64,000 nucleotides of DNA, taken from the NCBI GenBank assembly GCA_011392765.1, contig WYCW01000004.1, positions 1 to 64,000 on the forward strand. The letters run 5' to 3'. The translations under genes and the position numbers were made by a program. The notes below the pieces were generated by a model. It was not told the origin of the DNA. It did not search any database and saw only the letters and a program-made list of their open reading frames with translations. Positions 1 to 9,750 of the stretch are shown here, one piece after another. The stretch comes from Candidatus Thiosymbion ectosymbiont of Catanema sp. Cochon2018. GTDB taxonomy: Bacteria > Pseudomonadota > Gammaproteobacteria > Chromatiales > Chromatiaceae. Position 1 is the stretch's first letter; each line of letters opens with the position of its first letter.

Positions 1-912
1 TTCTTAGTAGATATTGGCATCGGTGTCGATTTCTCGCCCGACCAGCGTTTACTAGCCGTCTCGACTTCTGATACCACGGTAAGCGTATGGAACACGAAGG
101 ATTGGACCCAGAAAGCCAAGCTGACCTCTAGGTCAGGGGATACTATTTTCGAGGTCGAGTTTTCTCGGGACGGCAAAAGATTGGCAGCAGTCTCTTTGGC
201 TCTGGCTCGGGATCTGGATCTGGGATTGTGGGTTTGGGACACGGACACTTGGGAATCGACAGATCAGATCGCCGTTTCAGAAATATTCCCAATAGGATTG
301 GCATTGTTTCCGAATGCCGACGAGGTTGCGATTGCATCGATAGAAAGCACCAGCATTTGGGACCTGCAGACCTACACACCGTTGCTAAGCTTCCCGTCCG
401 GCGGAACGGGCGTAGCAATAACACGCAATGGAACCGAACTCGCAATAGCAGGGTACGACGGTGCAGTCACCATCATAGATCTCGAAACCAACGAGCCGGT
501 CTTCTCTCAGAATTTTGCCCAGACCTTTTGGGCCGTCGATTGGTCACCGGACGACCGCTACATCATCGTTTCCTACACCGGCGGGGCCGAGATCTGGGAT
601 GTGCGTGCAGAACCACCCGAATCCGTATTCGTGATCAATGCCCATGGGGACGCACAAGTCAACGATGCCCACTTCTCGTCAGATGGGAAGCTCGCCGTGA
701 CCCTGGGGGAGGACAACAAGATCCGCGTCTGGGACACGGCGGATCTCGAGGCCGAAACCCCCGGCTTTCCTTCCGGTGACCCGAAAGCGATCTGGCGGTA
801 TATGCAGCAGGTCTTGAACCTGACCCTGGACGAGAACGACGAGGTGGTTCCCCTCCGGCCCGGAGGCCCGCGGGATATCGAGGGCTGGGACCCGACGCTC
901 AGCGAGCAGTAA
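1..912 (+). CDS. WD40 repeat protein, C-terminal part
   Basis: The reading frame is open from the first base, so the N-terminus lies outside the window; 303 residues are visible. About six WD-type strand ends can be seen (VWNTKDW, VWDTDTW, IWDLQTY, IIDLETN, IWDVRAE, VWDTADL), spaced roughly 40 residues apart as in a beta-propeller. Such propellers are protein-interaction platforms. In bacteria they often form the C-terminal sensor half of larger proteins with kinase, TIR, caspase or NTPase N-terminal domains; whether that applies here cannot be seen. The tail after the last blade ends in DPTLSEQ. The product is soluble as far as visible. The specific role is unknown. Confidence 0.85.
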   Translation, partial: FLVDIGIGVDFSPDQRLLAVSTSDTTVSVWNTKDWTQKAKLTSRSGDTIFEVEFSRDGKRLAAVSLALARDLDLGLWVWDTDTWESTDQIAVSEIFPIGLALFPNADEVAIASIESTSIWDLQTYTPLLSFPSGGTGVAITRNGTELAIAGYDGAVTIIDLETNEPVFSQNFAQTFWAVDWSPDDRYIIVSYTGGAEIWDVRAEPPESVFVINAHGDAQVNDAHFSSDGKLAVTLGEDNKIRVWDTADLEAETPGFPSGDPKAIWRYMQQVLNLTLDENDEVVPLRPGGPRDIEGWDPTLSEQ

Positions 913-933
913 AGGGTGTTGGGCTAAACCTTT

Positions 934-1042
934 TGGAGTGCGGCGGCAACCTTCCCCCGGCACCGACAGAACCCTGCGGTACCTGGCGTAACCGAGGCGC
1001 CGATATTTACACCACGAACCTGCCGCCGCTTTGGATTCGGCG
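934..1042. repeat. TTTGGAGTGCGGCGG repeat
   Basis: The segment begins TTTGGAGTGCGGCGGCAA and ends with CCGCCGCTTTGGATTCGGC. A related, inverted and longer version occurs at 47310-47575. It is a non-coding dispersed repeat with partly self-complementary ends. No function is seen. Confidence 0.6.
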
Positions 1043-1057
1043 ACACATCCGTCCCCA

Positions 1058-1303
1058 GGAGGGTGTCGCAAAAGGTATCGATCTTCGCCCTTTGCCCCCT
1101 CTCCCCAACCCCTCTCCCGGCCGGGAGGGTGTCGTAAAAACGGTGGTGTCAGCTACCAGTCCATGAAGTTTAACCACAGAGAACACAGAGGATACCGAGA
1201 AGGGAACCGGTCAATAGTCTCTGTGTTCTCTGTGTCCTTTGTGGTTCAAAATAAGGACTTTTGCGACACTCTCGGCCGGGAGAGGGGCTTTTGCGACACC
1301 CTC
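1058..1303. repeat. Palindromic element family G, copy 1 (nested ends)
   Basis: Both sides carry GGAGGGTGTCGCAAAA-type ends in inverted orientation. They are doubled: an outer pair at 1058 and 1303 and an inner pair near 1124 and 1281. The core (1171-1245) is a long imperfect hairpin built from CCACAGAGAACACAGAG and its complement. A second copy with the same ends and a related core is at 5148-5328. It looks like a MITE-type element that has inserted into itself or duplicated its ends. Confidence 0.7.
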
Positions 1304-1398
1304 CCCAGCAAAAGGTGTTGCGGCCAGGAACCGGTTAGGGTATTTGCTGCGCCGCGTGTTTCACTCTCAAAATCCGTACGGTGCGGGCCTCGACCAGA

Positions 1399-1506
1399 GT
1401 GGTGTTCTAATTTTGTTGCTGCCGAGTATAGGGAACTTGAAAACCCCCTGTCATGGGGTTTTCAAAGCACCCTGATAAACCAGAAACAACAAAGTTAGAA
1501 CACCAC
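1399..1506. mobile_element. IS1-related MITE (family E), copy 1
   Basis: About 108 bp with inverted ends GTGGTGTTCTAATTTTGTTG and the complement of CAACAAAGTTAGAACACCAC. The middle holds a GAAAACCCC/GGGGTTTTC hairpin. The ends closely match those of the IS1 element at 30392-31298. A near-identical copy lies at 29991-30098. It ends 35 bp before the start of the Rpn-family gene. Confidence 0.75.
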
Positions 1507-1541
1507 CTGGATATGGTAAGAAAAGAGTCCCTGAATCCACG

Positions 1542-2600
1542 TTGACTAAAATTTCCCAACCCCACGATCGCTTCCTGAAGGAACTGCTCTCCCACCCGGA
1601 GCGGGCGGGGGCCTTGTTGCGAGCGCACCTGCCTGGCGAGGTGGTACGGTTTCTATCCGACAAGCCGCCGGAACTGGTAGATGCCTCATTCGTAGACGAA
1701 GCGTTGGACGGGCACCTGAGCGATCGGCTCTACAAGGTAGAGACCAGCGACAGCCGGACCGCTTATCTTTACGTGCTCATTGAACATAAGAGTGCACCGG
1801 ATCGGAAAATCGGCTTCCAGCTGTTGAGATACCTGGCAGAGATCCTGAAGCAATGGGAAAAGGAGAACCCGAAGTGGAAGCGGTTACCGGCCATTGTGCC
1901 GTTCGTCTTCTATCATGGCTTCAGCAAATGGCGGCTCCCGAATGAATTTCTACACCTCGTGGATGCCGAGGAGTCCTGGCGGCCCTATCTGTTGAATTTC
2001 CGGTTCCCGGTGCTCGATCTGGGAAAAATCCCGGACCAACAATTGTCCGGGGACCGTCGTTTGTACGCCTGGCTGCTGGCCATGAAATACGCGACCAGAG
2101 GGCGGGAACAGAAAACGGTCAGGGAGTTGCTGGTCGAGGCGCTCCGGGGCGTTCCGGAAGACCTGCGCCCGATCCTTTACTATTTGGTGCAGACATATGT
2201 CTATGATGAACAGACGCTGCGCAAAATTATCCGAGCGGTACGACCGGAGGAGGAAGCAACCATGATGTCCCAGTTTGCCCAGGACATTACACGAGTGGCT
2301 CGTCAGGAGGCTTTGCGGGAAGGCATGCAACAAGGCCTGCAACAAGGCCTGCAACAAGGCCTGCAGCGAGGCCACCGGGAAGGCCACCTGGAGGGTCTAC
2401 GGGAAGGAGAAGCGAAAGGAGAAACAAAAGGAGAAGCGAAAGGAGAAGCGAAGCTGCTGCTTCGTCAGCTTTCGCGTCGTTTTCAACCCTTGCCCGAGGG
2501 GATCTCCGAGCGGATTTATGGGGCTGACCCGGACACCATTGAAACCTGGGCCGATCGCGTGTTGGATGCAAAATCCCTGGATGAAGTCTTTACGGGGTGA
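1542..2600 (+). CDS. Rpn family recombination-promoting nuclease / putative transposase
   Basis: A 352-residue protein starting at TTG; an earlier ATG at 1513 is in another frame and stops after ten codons. The N-terminus (HDRFLKELL) and the LIEHKS motif, with Asp61, Glu81 and Lys83, fit the PD-(D/E)XK fold of the Rpn/transposase_31 family, which cuts DNA and promotes RecA-independent recombination. Residues about 255-310 form a Gln/Gly then Glu/Gly/Lys-rich repeat (QQGLQQGLQ, KGEAKGEAK), the linker usual in this family. It precedes a DUF4351-like C-terminal tail. The gene stands alone between an IS1-related MITE and another repeat, so mobile origin is likely. It appears intact. Confidence 0.85.
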   Translation: MTKISQPHDRFLKELLSHPERAGALLRAHLPGEVVRFLSDKPPELVDASFVDEALDGHLSDRLYKVETSDSRTAYLYVLIEHKSAPDRKIGFQLLRYLAEILKQWEKENPKWKRLPAIVPFVFYHGFSKWRLPNEFLHLVDAEESWRPYLLNFRFPVLDLGKIPDQQLSGDRRLYAWLLAMKYATRGREQKTVRELLVEALRGVPEDLRPILYYLVQTYVYDEQTLRKIIRAVRPEEEATMMSQFAQDITRVARQEALREGMQQGLQQGLQQGLQRGHREGHLEGLREGEAKGETKGEAKGEAKLLLRQLSRRFQPLPEGISERIYGADPDTIETWADRVLDAKSLDEVFTG

Positions 2601-2618
2601 AGGGTGTTTCACCGATCG

Positions 2619-2705
2619 GCAGTGTTATAACTCTGTTGTTCCAGAGGCACAACATATTGATTAGCATATCTATTTGAACCCTGAGAAACAAAGTTGGAAC
2701 ACTAC
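2619..2705. mobile_element. Diverged IS1-related MITE (family E), copy 3
   Basis: About 87 bp between the Rpn gene and glcB. The left end CAGTGTTATAACTCTGTTG and the right end, complement of GTAGTGTTCCAACTTTGTTT, resemble the IS1 ends at 30392 and 31298. The body differs from the other two copies. The rest of the gap to glcB (2706-2955) shows no gene. Confidence 0.5.
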
Positions 2706-2955
2706 CCCTTTCACGCCACCGGCGCTGGCCGTGGCACGAAGCTGTTCCAGAGTCATGCTGAACATGATATGGCTCTCTATCAATCGCGGCGAACCGAATG
2801 TCTCGACTGTGCGCGAATGATAGAAATCATGCAAGCCCCCAGGGGGGCAAAAGGGTCGTTTTGTGGAGTTTATAAAGGGACACCCGCCTCCCTTTCCGAT
2901 AACATTTCCGGTTCCTGCCGGAAACACCAAATTCTTGAACAGAACGGACAGCACT

Positions 2956-5130
2956 ATGATCGAACGCATCGACGTGGGCGGCCTGCGTGTCGCCAAACCC
3001 CTCTACGACCTGGTGAAGGAAGAAATCGCCCCCGGCACGGGGGTCGATCCGGATCGGTTCTGGACCTCCTTCGGTGAGATCGTGCGCGACCTGACCCCTC
3101 GCAACCGGGAGCTGTTGGCCAAACGCGACGCGCTCCAGGTCCGTATCGACGAGTGGCACCAGCAGAACCCAGGTCCCGCCGCGGACCCCGCGGCCTATCG
3201 GGCCTTCCTGGAGGAGATCGGTTATCTGGTCCCCGAGGGTGAGGACTTCGCAATCGGCACCGAGAATGTCGATGCGGAGATCGCCCGGATCGCGGGACCC
3301 CAGCTGGTGGTCCCCGTGAGTATCCCGAGGTATGCCCTGAATGCCGCCAATGCCCGCTGGGGCAGCCTGTACGACGCCCTCTACGGGACCGATATGCTGC
3401 CCGAGGACGGAGGTGCGGAACGTGGCAATGCCTATAACCCGGTGCGCGGCGCCAAGGTGATCGAGTACGCCAACGGGTTTCTCGACCAGGCGATCCCGCT
3501 GACCAGGGGCCGTTACGCGGAGATAACCGAGTACCGGGTAATGGGCCGCAAGCTCGTGGTTACCCTGGCCGGAGGCGGCGAGACCTCGGTCGCGGACGCC
3601 AGGGCCTTTGTCGGCTATCGCAAGACCGATGATGGGCACCTCGAGTCGGTCCTGCTGGTCCACAATGGCCTGCACATTGAGATCCGGATCGATCGGGAGC
3701 ACCCGGTCGGCAAGGACAGCCCGGCGGGGGTGAAGGACGTGGTCCTGGAGGCGGCCGTTACCACGATCCAGGATTGCGAGGACTCGGTCGCCGCCGTGGA
3801 TACCGAGGATAAGGTCGCGGTCTACCGCAACTGGCTCGGTCTCATGAAGGGCAACCTCAAGGCGAGCTTCGAGAAGGGGGACAAGCTCGTGGAGCGAGCG
3901 TTGGAGCCGGACCGCCGCTTCACGACGCCGGATGGTTCCGAGCTCACCCTGCATGGACGCAGCCTGATGCTGGTCCGCAACGTGGGTCATCTCATGACCA
4001 ATGACGCGGTGCTCACGGCCGGCGGCGAAGAGGTGTTCGAGGGTATGCTCGACGCCATGGTGACCGCCCTGGCGGCTATGCATGATCTGCGGGGGCTCGG
4101 CACCTCCAAGAATTCACGGACCGGGAGCGTCTATATCGTCAAGCCCAAGATGCATGGCCCCGAAGAGGTCGCCCTGGCGGTGGATCTCTTCGCGCGTGTC
4201 GAGGACGCCCTGGGCCTCGCCCGCAACACCCTCAAGATCGGCATCATGGATGAGGAGCGGCGCACCACGGTCAATCTCAAGGAGTGCATCCGGGCCGCCC
4301 GCGAGCGCGTCATCTTCATCAACACCGGGTTCCTGGATCGCACCGGCGACGAGATGCACACCGCCATGGAGGCGGGTCCCATGATGCGCAAGGGGGACAT
4401 GAAGACCAGCCCCTGGCTGCTCGCCTATGAAGATTGGAACGTAGACACCGGCCTGGCCTGCGGTCTCTTCGGGCGGGCCCAGATCGGCAAGGGCATGTGG
4501 ACCATGCCGGACGAGATGCGGGCCATGGTCCAAACCAAGCAGGTCCACCCCCAGGCCGGTGCGAGCTGCGCCTGGGTGCCGTCCCCCACCGCGGCGACCT
4601 TACACGCCATGCATTACCACCAGGTCGATGTGGCGGCGCGGCAGGCGGAGCTGGCCGCCGGTGGCCGCCGCGCCGACCTGGATACCATTCTCCGATTCCC
4701 GGCCGTCGCCGAGCCGACCTGGACCTCGGAGGAGATCCGGCAGGAGTTGGACAACAACTGTCAGGGGATCCTGGGCTATGTGGTGCGCTGGATCGACCAG
4801 GGGGTAGGCTGCTCCAAGGTGCCGGATATCAGCGACATCGGCCTCATGGAGGACCGCGCCACCCTGCGCATCTCCAGCCAGCATGTTGCCAACTGGCTCC
4901 GCCACGGCATCGTGGACAAGGAGCAGGTTATGGAGACCCTGAAGCGCATGGCCAAGGTCGTGGACGATCAGAACGCGGGCGACCCCCGGTATCGACCCAT
5001 GGCACCGGGCTTTGACGGCGTCGCCTTTCAGGCCGCCCAGGACTTGATTTTCAAGGGCCTGGAAATCCCGAACGGCTATACCGAACCGACCCTCCACGCC
5101 CGACGACTGGCGCTCAAGGCGGCCGGCTGA
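2956..5130 (+). CDS. glcB: Malate synthase G
   Basis: A 724-residue protein, the usual length for the monomeric G isoform. It condenses acetyl-CoA with glyoxylate to malate in the glyoxylate bypass or glycolate/glyoxylate use, in the cytoplasm. The start is placed at ATG 2956 ([10 protein letters not shown]), which matches the family N-terminus; the frame is open further upstream but without family similarity. Recognisable segments include [19 protein letters not shown], the [14 protein letters not shown] active-site region and the C-terminal AQDLIFKG. It is not next to isocitrate lyase or glycolate oxidase genes here. Glyoxylate links it to the glycine metabolism genes that follow at 8-22 kb, but no co-transcription is suggested because a repeat region and an opposite-strand gene intervene. 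Confidence 0.97.
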   Translation: MIERIDVGGLRVAKPLYDLVKEEIAPGTGVDPDRFWTSFGEIVRDLTPRNRELLAKRDALQVRIDEWHQQNPGPAADPAAYRAFLEEIGYLVPEGEDFAIGTENVDAEIARIAGPQLVVPVSIPRYALNAANARWGSLYDALYGTDMLPEDGGAERGNAYNPVRGAKVIEYANGFLDQAIPLTRGRYAEITEYRVMGRKLVVTLAGGGETSVADARAFVGYRKTDDGHLESVLLVHNGLHIEIRIDREHPVGKDSPAGVKDVVLEAAVTTIQDCEDSVAAVDTEDKVAVYRNWLGLMKGNLKASFEKGDKLVERALEPDRRFTTPDGSELTLHGRSLMLVRNVGHLMTNDAVLTAGGEEVFEGMLDAMVTALAAMHDLRGLGTSKNSRTGSVYIVKPKMHGPEEVALAVDLFARVEDALGLARNTLKIGIMDEERRTTVNLKECIRAARERVIFINTGFLDRTGDEMHTAMEAGPMMRKGDMKTSPWLLAYEDWNVDTGLACGLFGRAQIGKGMWTMPDEMRAMVQTKQVHPQAGASCAWVPSPTAATLHAMHYHQVDVAARQAELAAGGRRADLDTILRFPAVAEPTWTSEEIRQELDNNCQGILGYVVRWIDQGVGCSKVPDISDIGLMEDRATLRISSQHVANWLRHGIVDKEQVMETLKRMAKVVDDQNAGDPRYRPMAPGFDGVAFQAAQDLIFKGLEIPNGYTEPTLHARRLALKAAG

Positions 5131-5147
5131 TCCACCCGCCGGCTCAA

Positions 5148-5328
5148 GAGGGTGTCGCAAAAGCCCCTCCGGGGGCTATTGATGAGAACCGGTGTTCGTT
5201 TTGCTTTTGAACCACGGAGAACACCGAGCACACAGAGTTGGCCTATTCTCTTCTCGGTGTGCTCTGTGTCCTCCATGGTTCGAATTCTGCAGGCCGGTAG
5301 CTGACACCACTGTTTTTACGACACCCTC
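5148..5328. repeat. Palindromic element family G, copy 2
   Basis: Inverted ends GAGGGTGTCGCAAAAG and TTTTTACGACACCCTC flank a hairpin (5206-5281) made of CCACGGAGAACACCGAG and CTCGGTGTGCTCTGTG. It has the same architecture as 1058-1303. It lies 17 bp after the glcB stop codon and could fold as a terminator-like structure in the transcript. Confidence 0.7.
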
Positions 5329-5390
5329 CTCAAGGTTGGGGGCGCTAGCCCGTAGGCTGGGTTCGGGGACGAACCCGGCACTCGACTAAG

Positions 5391-5492
5391 GACGTAGCGC
5401 AGGCGTCTCGCCTGCAACCCGCGGGCGAAACGCCCGCGTTCCGGCAGGCGGGACGCCTGCGCTACATGGACCCGGCTTAATTGAGAACACAG
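5391..5492. repeat. Remnant of palindromic element family B (right half)
   Basis: The hairpin GTAGCGCAGGCGTC...GACGCCTGCGCTAC is followed by GGCTTAATTGAGAACAC, the inner part of a family B right end; the terminal CCCCCTAG is missing. A left-half remnant with the same inner hairpin is at 36955-37043 and an intact copy at 13498-13647. Confidence 0.65.
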
Positions 5493-5967
5493 TGTTTAGA
5501 TCGCGTGATTTGTCGTGTTAGCTATCGTGCTGACCATCCGAGATGGCCGGTTTACTTCCGTGATTTTGCAGGGACATGATCTACCCGTGGCCGTTCGTCG
5601 GTATTCGAGGCGAAGCCTCGTTAGTGCCCGTATGAAGTGGCTGCCAGGCGAATCTCCGGATTCCGAGGAGCGGTGTACTTCGTCTGGTATGATGGCTGAA
5701 GCTCTCACTTAAGGCGCGGCGTACATCGCGGAGAAACCCGGCACTAAGAATCGCACGGGCGGTTAGCGTCAGGAATTCGGTCTTGCCGTGATCGCAGCTG
5801 CCCCAGCAGCCTACACCGCGGAGACCGTGCGCAGGCTTTCGAACATCGAACCGCTTTCGCGGGCGAACGGATGGGTTACAGCCCCGCGTCAGCTCTGGCG
5901 AGTGGAGTTGCGCCTGCGCTATGCCCATGGTCGATTTGCTTGTAACAATTGAGCAAAACCACCAGCT
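5493..5967. other. Gene-free stretch, origin unknown
   Basis: About 475 bp with no reading frame I can assign. Several short overlapping frames exist on both strands without family resemblance. The segment CGAGGCGAAGCCTCGTTAG (about 5605) matches the end of family A elements. The rest may be a decayed gene or a structured RNA; I see nothing decisive. Confidence 0.4.
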
Positions 5968-7743
5968 TCAGTACCGGCGCCTCCCTCCCTTGAGTTCTTT
6001 CACGGGCACGGCAGCCTGCTGTGCCTGCCGCGGAACGGAAGCCGCCGCTTTGGGCTTCGCCCGTTTCCGGTGCAGGATGCGGACTCGACCGCGTCCGTTC
6101 AGGGTCCTGAGCATGGCAGCATCCCGAGCATAGACGTCATCCCAAAACAGGACGCTGCCATCCGCATTTCCCTCCGCTGTCCAATAGGCCAGAACGACCG
6201 GCAAGGGCCTTTCGAGGCGTACCAAGCGGGTATGTTTGGAGGCAACGATCTTCTTGAACCGCGCCTGGTTCCAGCGCCCGGGATCGTTCAGGATCAGCTC
6301 CGCCAACTTCCAGGGGTGCTCGACGCGCACGCAGCCGGAGCTGAACAGGCGCTTGGACCTGTTGAAGAGCTTGCGGCTCGGGGTGTCGTGCAGGTAGACG
6401 GAATACCGGTTGGGAAACATGAATTTGATCCGACCCAGGGCATTCCGGGCGCCGGGCGGTTGCCGGATCAGGTAGGGAAAATTCGCGGCGGACACCCGCC
6501 AGTTGATGGCCTTGGGCGAAACGGGCTTGCCGCTACGAGTGACCACCTTCAGACCCTTCCTTCTCAGGTAACCCGGATTCTTCCGCACGGCGGGCAGGAT
6601 ATCCTTCTTCAGGATGGTAGGTGGAACGGTCCACTTGGGGTTGATCTCGAGGTACTCCACCTGATCCCGGAACGCAGGGGTAGGCCGGTCGCGGCGCCCG
6701 ACGATGACCCGCGAGCTCCAGATCACCTGCCCGTTACGGAAGAGCCTGACTCGTTGTTCCGGGATGTTGACCAGCAGGAAGTCGTTCGGAAGCCGATCGG
6801 AAATCCAGCGCATCCGCTCCAGGTTGATGCGGATCCGGTCCACCCGTTCCGCGGCGGAGATGTTCATGGCCGCCCGTGTCTTCGCACCCACGACGCCGTT
6901 GTCCTCCAGGCGATGGCGCTTCTGGAACGTACGTACTGCGACCTGGAGGGTTGCGTCGTAGATGGGGCTGTCGGAGGCGAACCCCCAAAAATCGCCCGTC
7001 GCCCGCAGGCGCTCGCGAATGATGGGTACTCGCGGGTCGTTCATATAGGGCTGCAACGGCTTACCCCCCGGGATCCGCGGCCATCCGCCGTCGGCGACGA
7101 TCCGACGATAGCGTGCCAAGCCCTGCTTCAACCAGGTATAGAAAAACGGCCTGGAGACCAGGTCCTCGACTTCGGCTTGCAGATCCTCCGCGCGGATTGC
7201 CCGCTCCAGATCGGCCAACAGGGGTCCCCCGCCTTTAGCCATGCGTCGCGGGGCGACCTTGCCGTAACGATAGTGATGGATCAGGCGCAGCAGGCTGTCG
7301 CTCAGGAGAATCTCTGCGTCCGCACGCGCGGAGGGAGGTAAGTCCGAGGGGGCCCGACCTGCGGTGACGGCCTCGATCTCGCGGACATGAAAATCGCCCG
7401 GCCGGAAGCCCTCATCGACGCTGTACTCGGCCAGGTGCAGCAGATCTTCGACCTGCCGGCTGCTATGCCAAGCGTAACCATCATTGCGCCGGCGGTAAAA
7501 GTCGTCGAGAAGCGCCACGGACGCCAAGGGCACACCCGCGACGGCAGGCCAGCGTTGACCCCGCAGCTGCTCCAACCGCAGACGCAGAACGTCACTGGGG
7601 GGGGACTGGGTTTCGGGCACCTCGAGCGCAGGGACATGCTCGAAGATCTGCTCGAAAACATTGCCGGTGCCGGCGCAACCGGCCAGGGACAGGAGGAGAA
7701 ACCAGGATAGGAAGATCACCCCTGGGAGGCGTTTCGGCGGCAT
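5968..7743 (-). CDS. YcbB/LdtD-type murein L,D-transpeptidase, lipoprotein
   Basis: 591 residues from ATG 7743, preceded by GAGGA at a good distance; the frame could extend to 7794. The N-terminus has a signal with a lipobox (LSLAGC), so it should be a lipoprotein facing the periplasm. A peptidoglycan-binding type segment (TLQVAVRTFQKRH followed by GVVGAKTRAAMN) precedes the YkuD catalytic domain with its HDTPSRKLFN...SSGCVRVEHP motif, containing the nucleophilic cysteine. It makes 3-3 cross-links between meso-diaminopimelate residues in the cell wall. It is a monocistronic gene opposite to gcvT. A second, smaller L,D-transpeptidase is at 61472. Confidence 0.93.
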   Translation of the reverse strand: MPPKRLPGVIFLSWFLLLSLAGCAGTGNVFEQIFEHVPALEVPETQSPPSDVLRLRLEQLRGQRWPAVAGVPLASVALLDDFYRRRNDGYAWHSSRQVEDLLHLAEYSVDEGFRPGDFHVREIEAVTAGRAPSDLPPSARADAEILLSDSLLRLIHHYRYGKVAPRRMAKGGGPLLADLERAIRAEDLQAEVEDLVSRPFFYTWLKQGLARYRRIVADGGWPRIPGGKPLQPYMNDPRVPIIRERLRATGDFWGFASDSPIYDATLQVAVRTFQKRHRLEDNGVVGAKTRAAMNISAAERVDRIRINLERMRWISDRLPNDFLLVNIPEQRVRLFRNGQVIWSSRVIVGRRDRPTPAFRDQVEYLEINPKWTVPPTILKKDILPAVRKNPGYLRRKGLKVVTRSGKPVSPKAINWRVSAANFPYLIRQPPGARNALGRIKFMFPNRYSVYLHDTPSRKLFNRSKRLFSSGCVRVEHPWKLAELILNDPGRWNQARFKKIVASKHTRLVRLERPLPVVLAYWTAEGNADGSVLFWDDVYARDAAMLRTLNGRGRVRILHRKRAKPKAAASVPRQAQQAAVPVKELKGGRRRY

Positions 7744-8028
7744 ATCCACGTCCTCGCGTGCATCGTGACCTTGTCCCCTTATTCGGAACATCAAGGCAGC
7801 GTTTTCGGTTACACAAACCTCAGGATAGCTTACAAGAATAACAGATTCTAACCCGGAATCCGCGCAGCATCACAGTCGGAACGCATTCTCTTTTATCCGT
7901 AAGTCACCCCGATTGCAGAGTGAACAAACGAAAGAATCTGCGAAAATCTGCGTAATCCGCGGATAATCGGCGAGTGCAGGGAGGCACTGATAGAATGACC
8001 TGGAATCCACGCATAGGGGAGAGACCGG

Positions 8029-9150
8029 ATGGGACACAAGACCCCGCTGTTTGCCGAGCACATGGCCCACGGTGCCCGCATGGTGCCCTTCGGCGGTTGG
8101 GACATGCCCTTGCACTACGGCTCCCAGATCCGGGAGCACCATCGGGTCCGCCGGGATGCCGGGATGTTCGACGTCTCCCACATGCAAGTCATCGACCTCG
8201 ATGGGAGCAGTGCGTCGGCCTTCCTGCGCCGCCTGATCGCCAACGACCCGGCGCGGCTCGAGGTCCCCGGCAAGGCCCTCTACAGCTGCATGCTCAACCG
8301 GCAGGGCGGCATTATCGACGACCTGATCCTCTATCTCCGCGCCTCCACCCGTTACCGCCTGGTGGTCAACGCCGCTACCGCCGAACGGGTCCTGGCCTGG
8401 ATACGGGACCAGGCAACGGGAGCGGCCGTTGAGATTCGTCCGCGGCGGGATCTGGCCATGATTGCGGTCCAGGGGCCGAATGCCCGGACCAAAGCGGTCG
8501 ACCTGATCCCCGCGGGGCTACGCGAGCAGTCGATTGCGCTGGAATCCTTCGCCGCCGCCGAGCTCGGCGACTGGTTCGTCGGCCGCACGGGCTACACGGG
8601 AGAAGACGGCTTCGAGATTATCTGTCCCGCCGGGGCGGCCCCCGGCCTGTGGCGGAGTCTGGAGGGTATCGGTATTGCGCCCTGCGGTCTCGGGGCCCGG
8701 GATACCCTGCGCCTGGAGGCGGGCCTGAAGCTCTCGGGTCAGGACATGGACGAGGCCGCGAGCCCGCTCGAAAGCGGACTCGCTTGGACCATTGCCTGGG
8801 AGCCTGCCGAGCGGGACTTTATTGGCCGCAGTGCCCTCGAGGCCCAGCGCGCGCGTGGCGGACTGCGGCGCTGCGTGGGTCTGCTGCTGACCGGTCGCGG
8901 GGTGCTGCGCCGGCACCAGGAGGTACTCAGCGGCGATAAACCGGTGGGGGAGATCACCTCCGGCGGATTTGCACCCACCCTGCAACGATCCATCGCCTTC
9001 GCCCGGGTTGCGCCGGGCGTCGGCGAGGAATGCCGGGTGCTGATCCGCGATAAGGCCGTACCGGCGCGGGTGGTGAAGCCGCCGTTCGTGCGCAACGGGA
9101 AACCACGCATCGACCTAGGATCCTTGAGGGACCCGAATCTTCACCAATGA
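8029..9150 (+). CDS. gcvT: Glycine cleavage system T protein (aminomethyltransferase)
   Basis: 373 residues; transfers the methylene group from the aminomethyl-lipoyl H protein to tetrahydrofolate and releases ammonia. The start ATG follows GGGGAGAGACCGG. The family core is present: [41 protein letters not shown] and the C-terminal FVRNGKPR. Odd feature: the last eleven residues ([11 protein letters not shown]) and the stop are read from a family A palindromic element that begins at the CTAG at 9115, so the native C-terminus has been replaced. It heads the dispersed gcvT-gcvH-gcvPA-gcvPB series; gcvH is 600 bp downstream beyond repeats. Confidence 0.97.
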   Translation: MGHKTPLFAEHMAHGARMVPFGGWDMPLHYGSQIREHHRVRRDAGMFDVSHMQVIDLDGSSASAFLRRLIANDPARLEVPGKALYSCMLNRQGGIIDDLILYLRASTRYRLVVNAATAERVLAWIRDQATGAAVEIRPRRDLAMIAVQGPNARTKAVDLIPAGLREQSIALESFAAAELGDWFVGRTGYTGEDGFEIICPAGAAPGLWRSLEGIGIAPCGLGARDTLRLEAGLKLSGQDMDEAASPLESGLAWTIAWEPAERDFIGRSALEAQRARGGLRRCVGLLLTGRGVLRRHQEVLSGDKPVGEITSGGFAPTLQRSIAFARVAPGVGEECRVLIRDKAVPARVVKPPFVRNGKPRIDLGSLRDPNLHQ

Positions 9151-9327
9151 GTCAAGTTTGTGTAGTGCACGGATCGGGATCGAGATTCCGATTGCGATCC
9201 CGATCCCGATCCCGATTTCGACCTCCCCTGGCTCGCCAACGGCTGGTTGGGCGTAGGAGATGGGGCCTTACGGGAGAGGGGTTTTGGGGGCATCATGCCT
9301 CGTCGGTCTGAGGCGGAGCCTCACTAG
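9115..9327 (+). mobile_element. Palindromic element family A, copy 1
   Basis: Runs from CTAG to CTAG. The left end is CTAGGATCCTTGAGGGACCC and the right end GTCTGAGGCGGAGCCTCACTAG. The inner part is a GATCGGGATC/GATCCCGATC hairpin followed by a segment with GGGGCCTTACGGGAGAGGGG. The left 36 bp code for the end of gcvT. It is directly joined to copy 2 through a shared CTAG. Confidence 0.85.
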
Positions 9328-9524
9328 GATCCTTGAGGGGCCCCCATCTTTACCAATGAGTCAAGTTCTGCGGGCGCAGGGAACAGGAACCACGAAAGGC
9401 ACGAAAAACACGAAAGGATACGAATCCACACGAATGAGAGTTCGTGTCCTTTCGTGCTTTTCGTGGTTTTTCGGTTCCCGTACAAAAATTCACGTCTCGT
9501 CGGTCTGAGGCAAAGCCTCGCTAG
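9324..9524 (+). mobile_element. Palindromic element family A, copy 2
   Basis: Same outer ends as copy 1, but the inner hairpin is different: CCACGAAAGGCACGAAAAAC and its complement. It ends with GAGGCAAAGCCTCGCTAG. Shares the CTAG at 9324-9327 with copy 1. Confidence 0.85.
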
Positions 9525-9609
9525 GGTAATAATGAAAGACTAAAAGGAATCTGTAAAAATAACGAATCCAAAAAATTAACGAGTTAGGCTGAATGTGACA
9601 AAGTAGAAC

Positions 9610-9715
9610 CTAAGTATCGGTTCAAAAACAACGTGAACAAATATCCCTCGCTACGGCCTCTAACGCGTATCAATCATCGCCGGGATGTGCAACTTATTTT
9701 TGAACCGATACTAAG
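9610..9715. repeat. Inverted-repeat element with CTAAGTATCGGTTC ends (family J)
   Basis: About 106 bp bounded by CTAAGTATCGGTTCAAAAAC and the complement TTTTTGAACCGATACTAAG. It ends 35 bp before the gcvH start. A half end (CGATACTTAGG) also lies upstream of gcvPA at about 14027. Probably a MITE. Confidence 0.6.
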
Positions 9716-9750
9716 ATCACATTATTGACCACAACACTGAGGAGCGGAGC

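Noticed and set aside
2325-2455. Possible minisatellite in the Rpn gene
   Set aside because: The repeat keeps the reading frame and is the usual Gln/Gly and Lys/Gly/Glu linker of this family.
2827-4083. Long minus-strand open frame opposite glcB (418 codons)
   Set aside because: It is antisense to the clearly coding malate synthase gene, has no recognisable domain and is explained by GC-rich codon usage.
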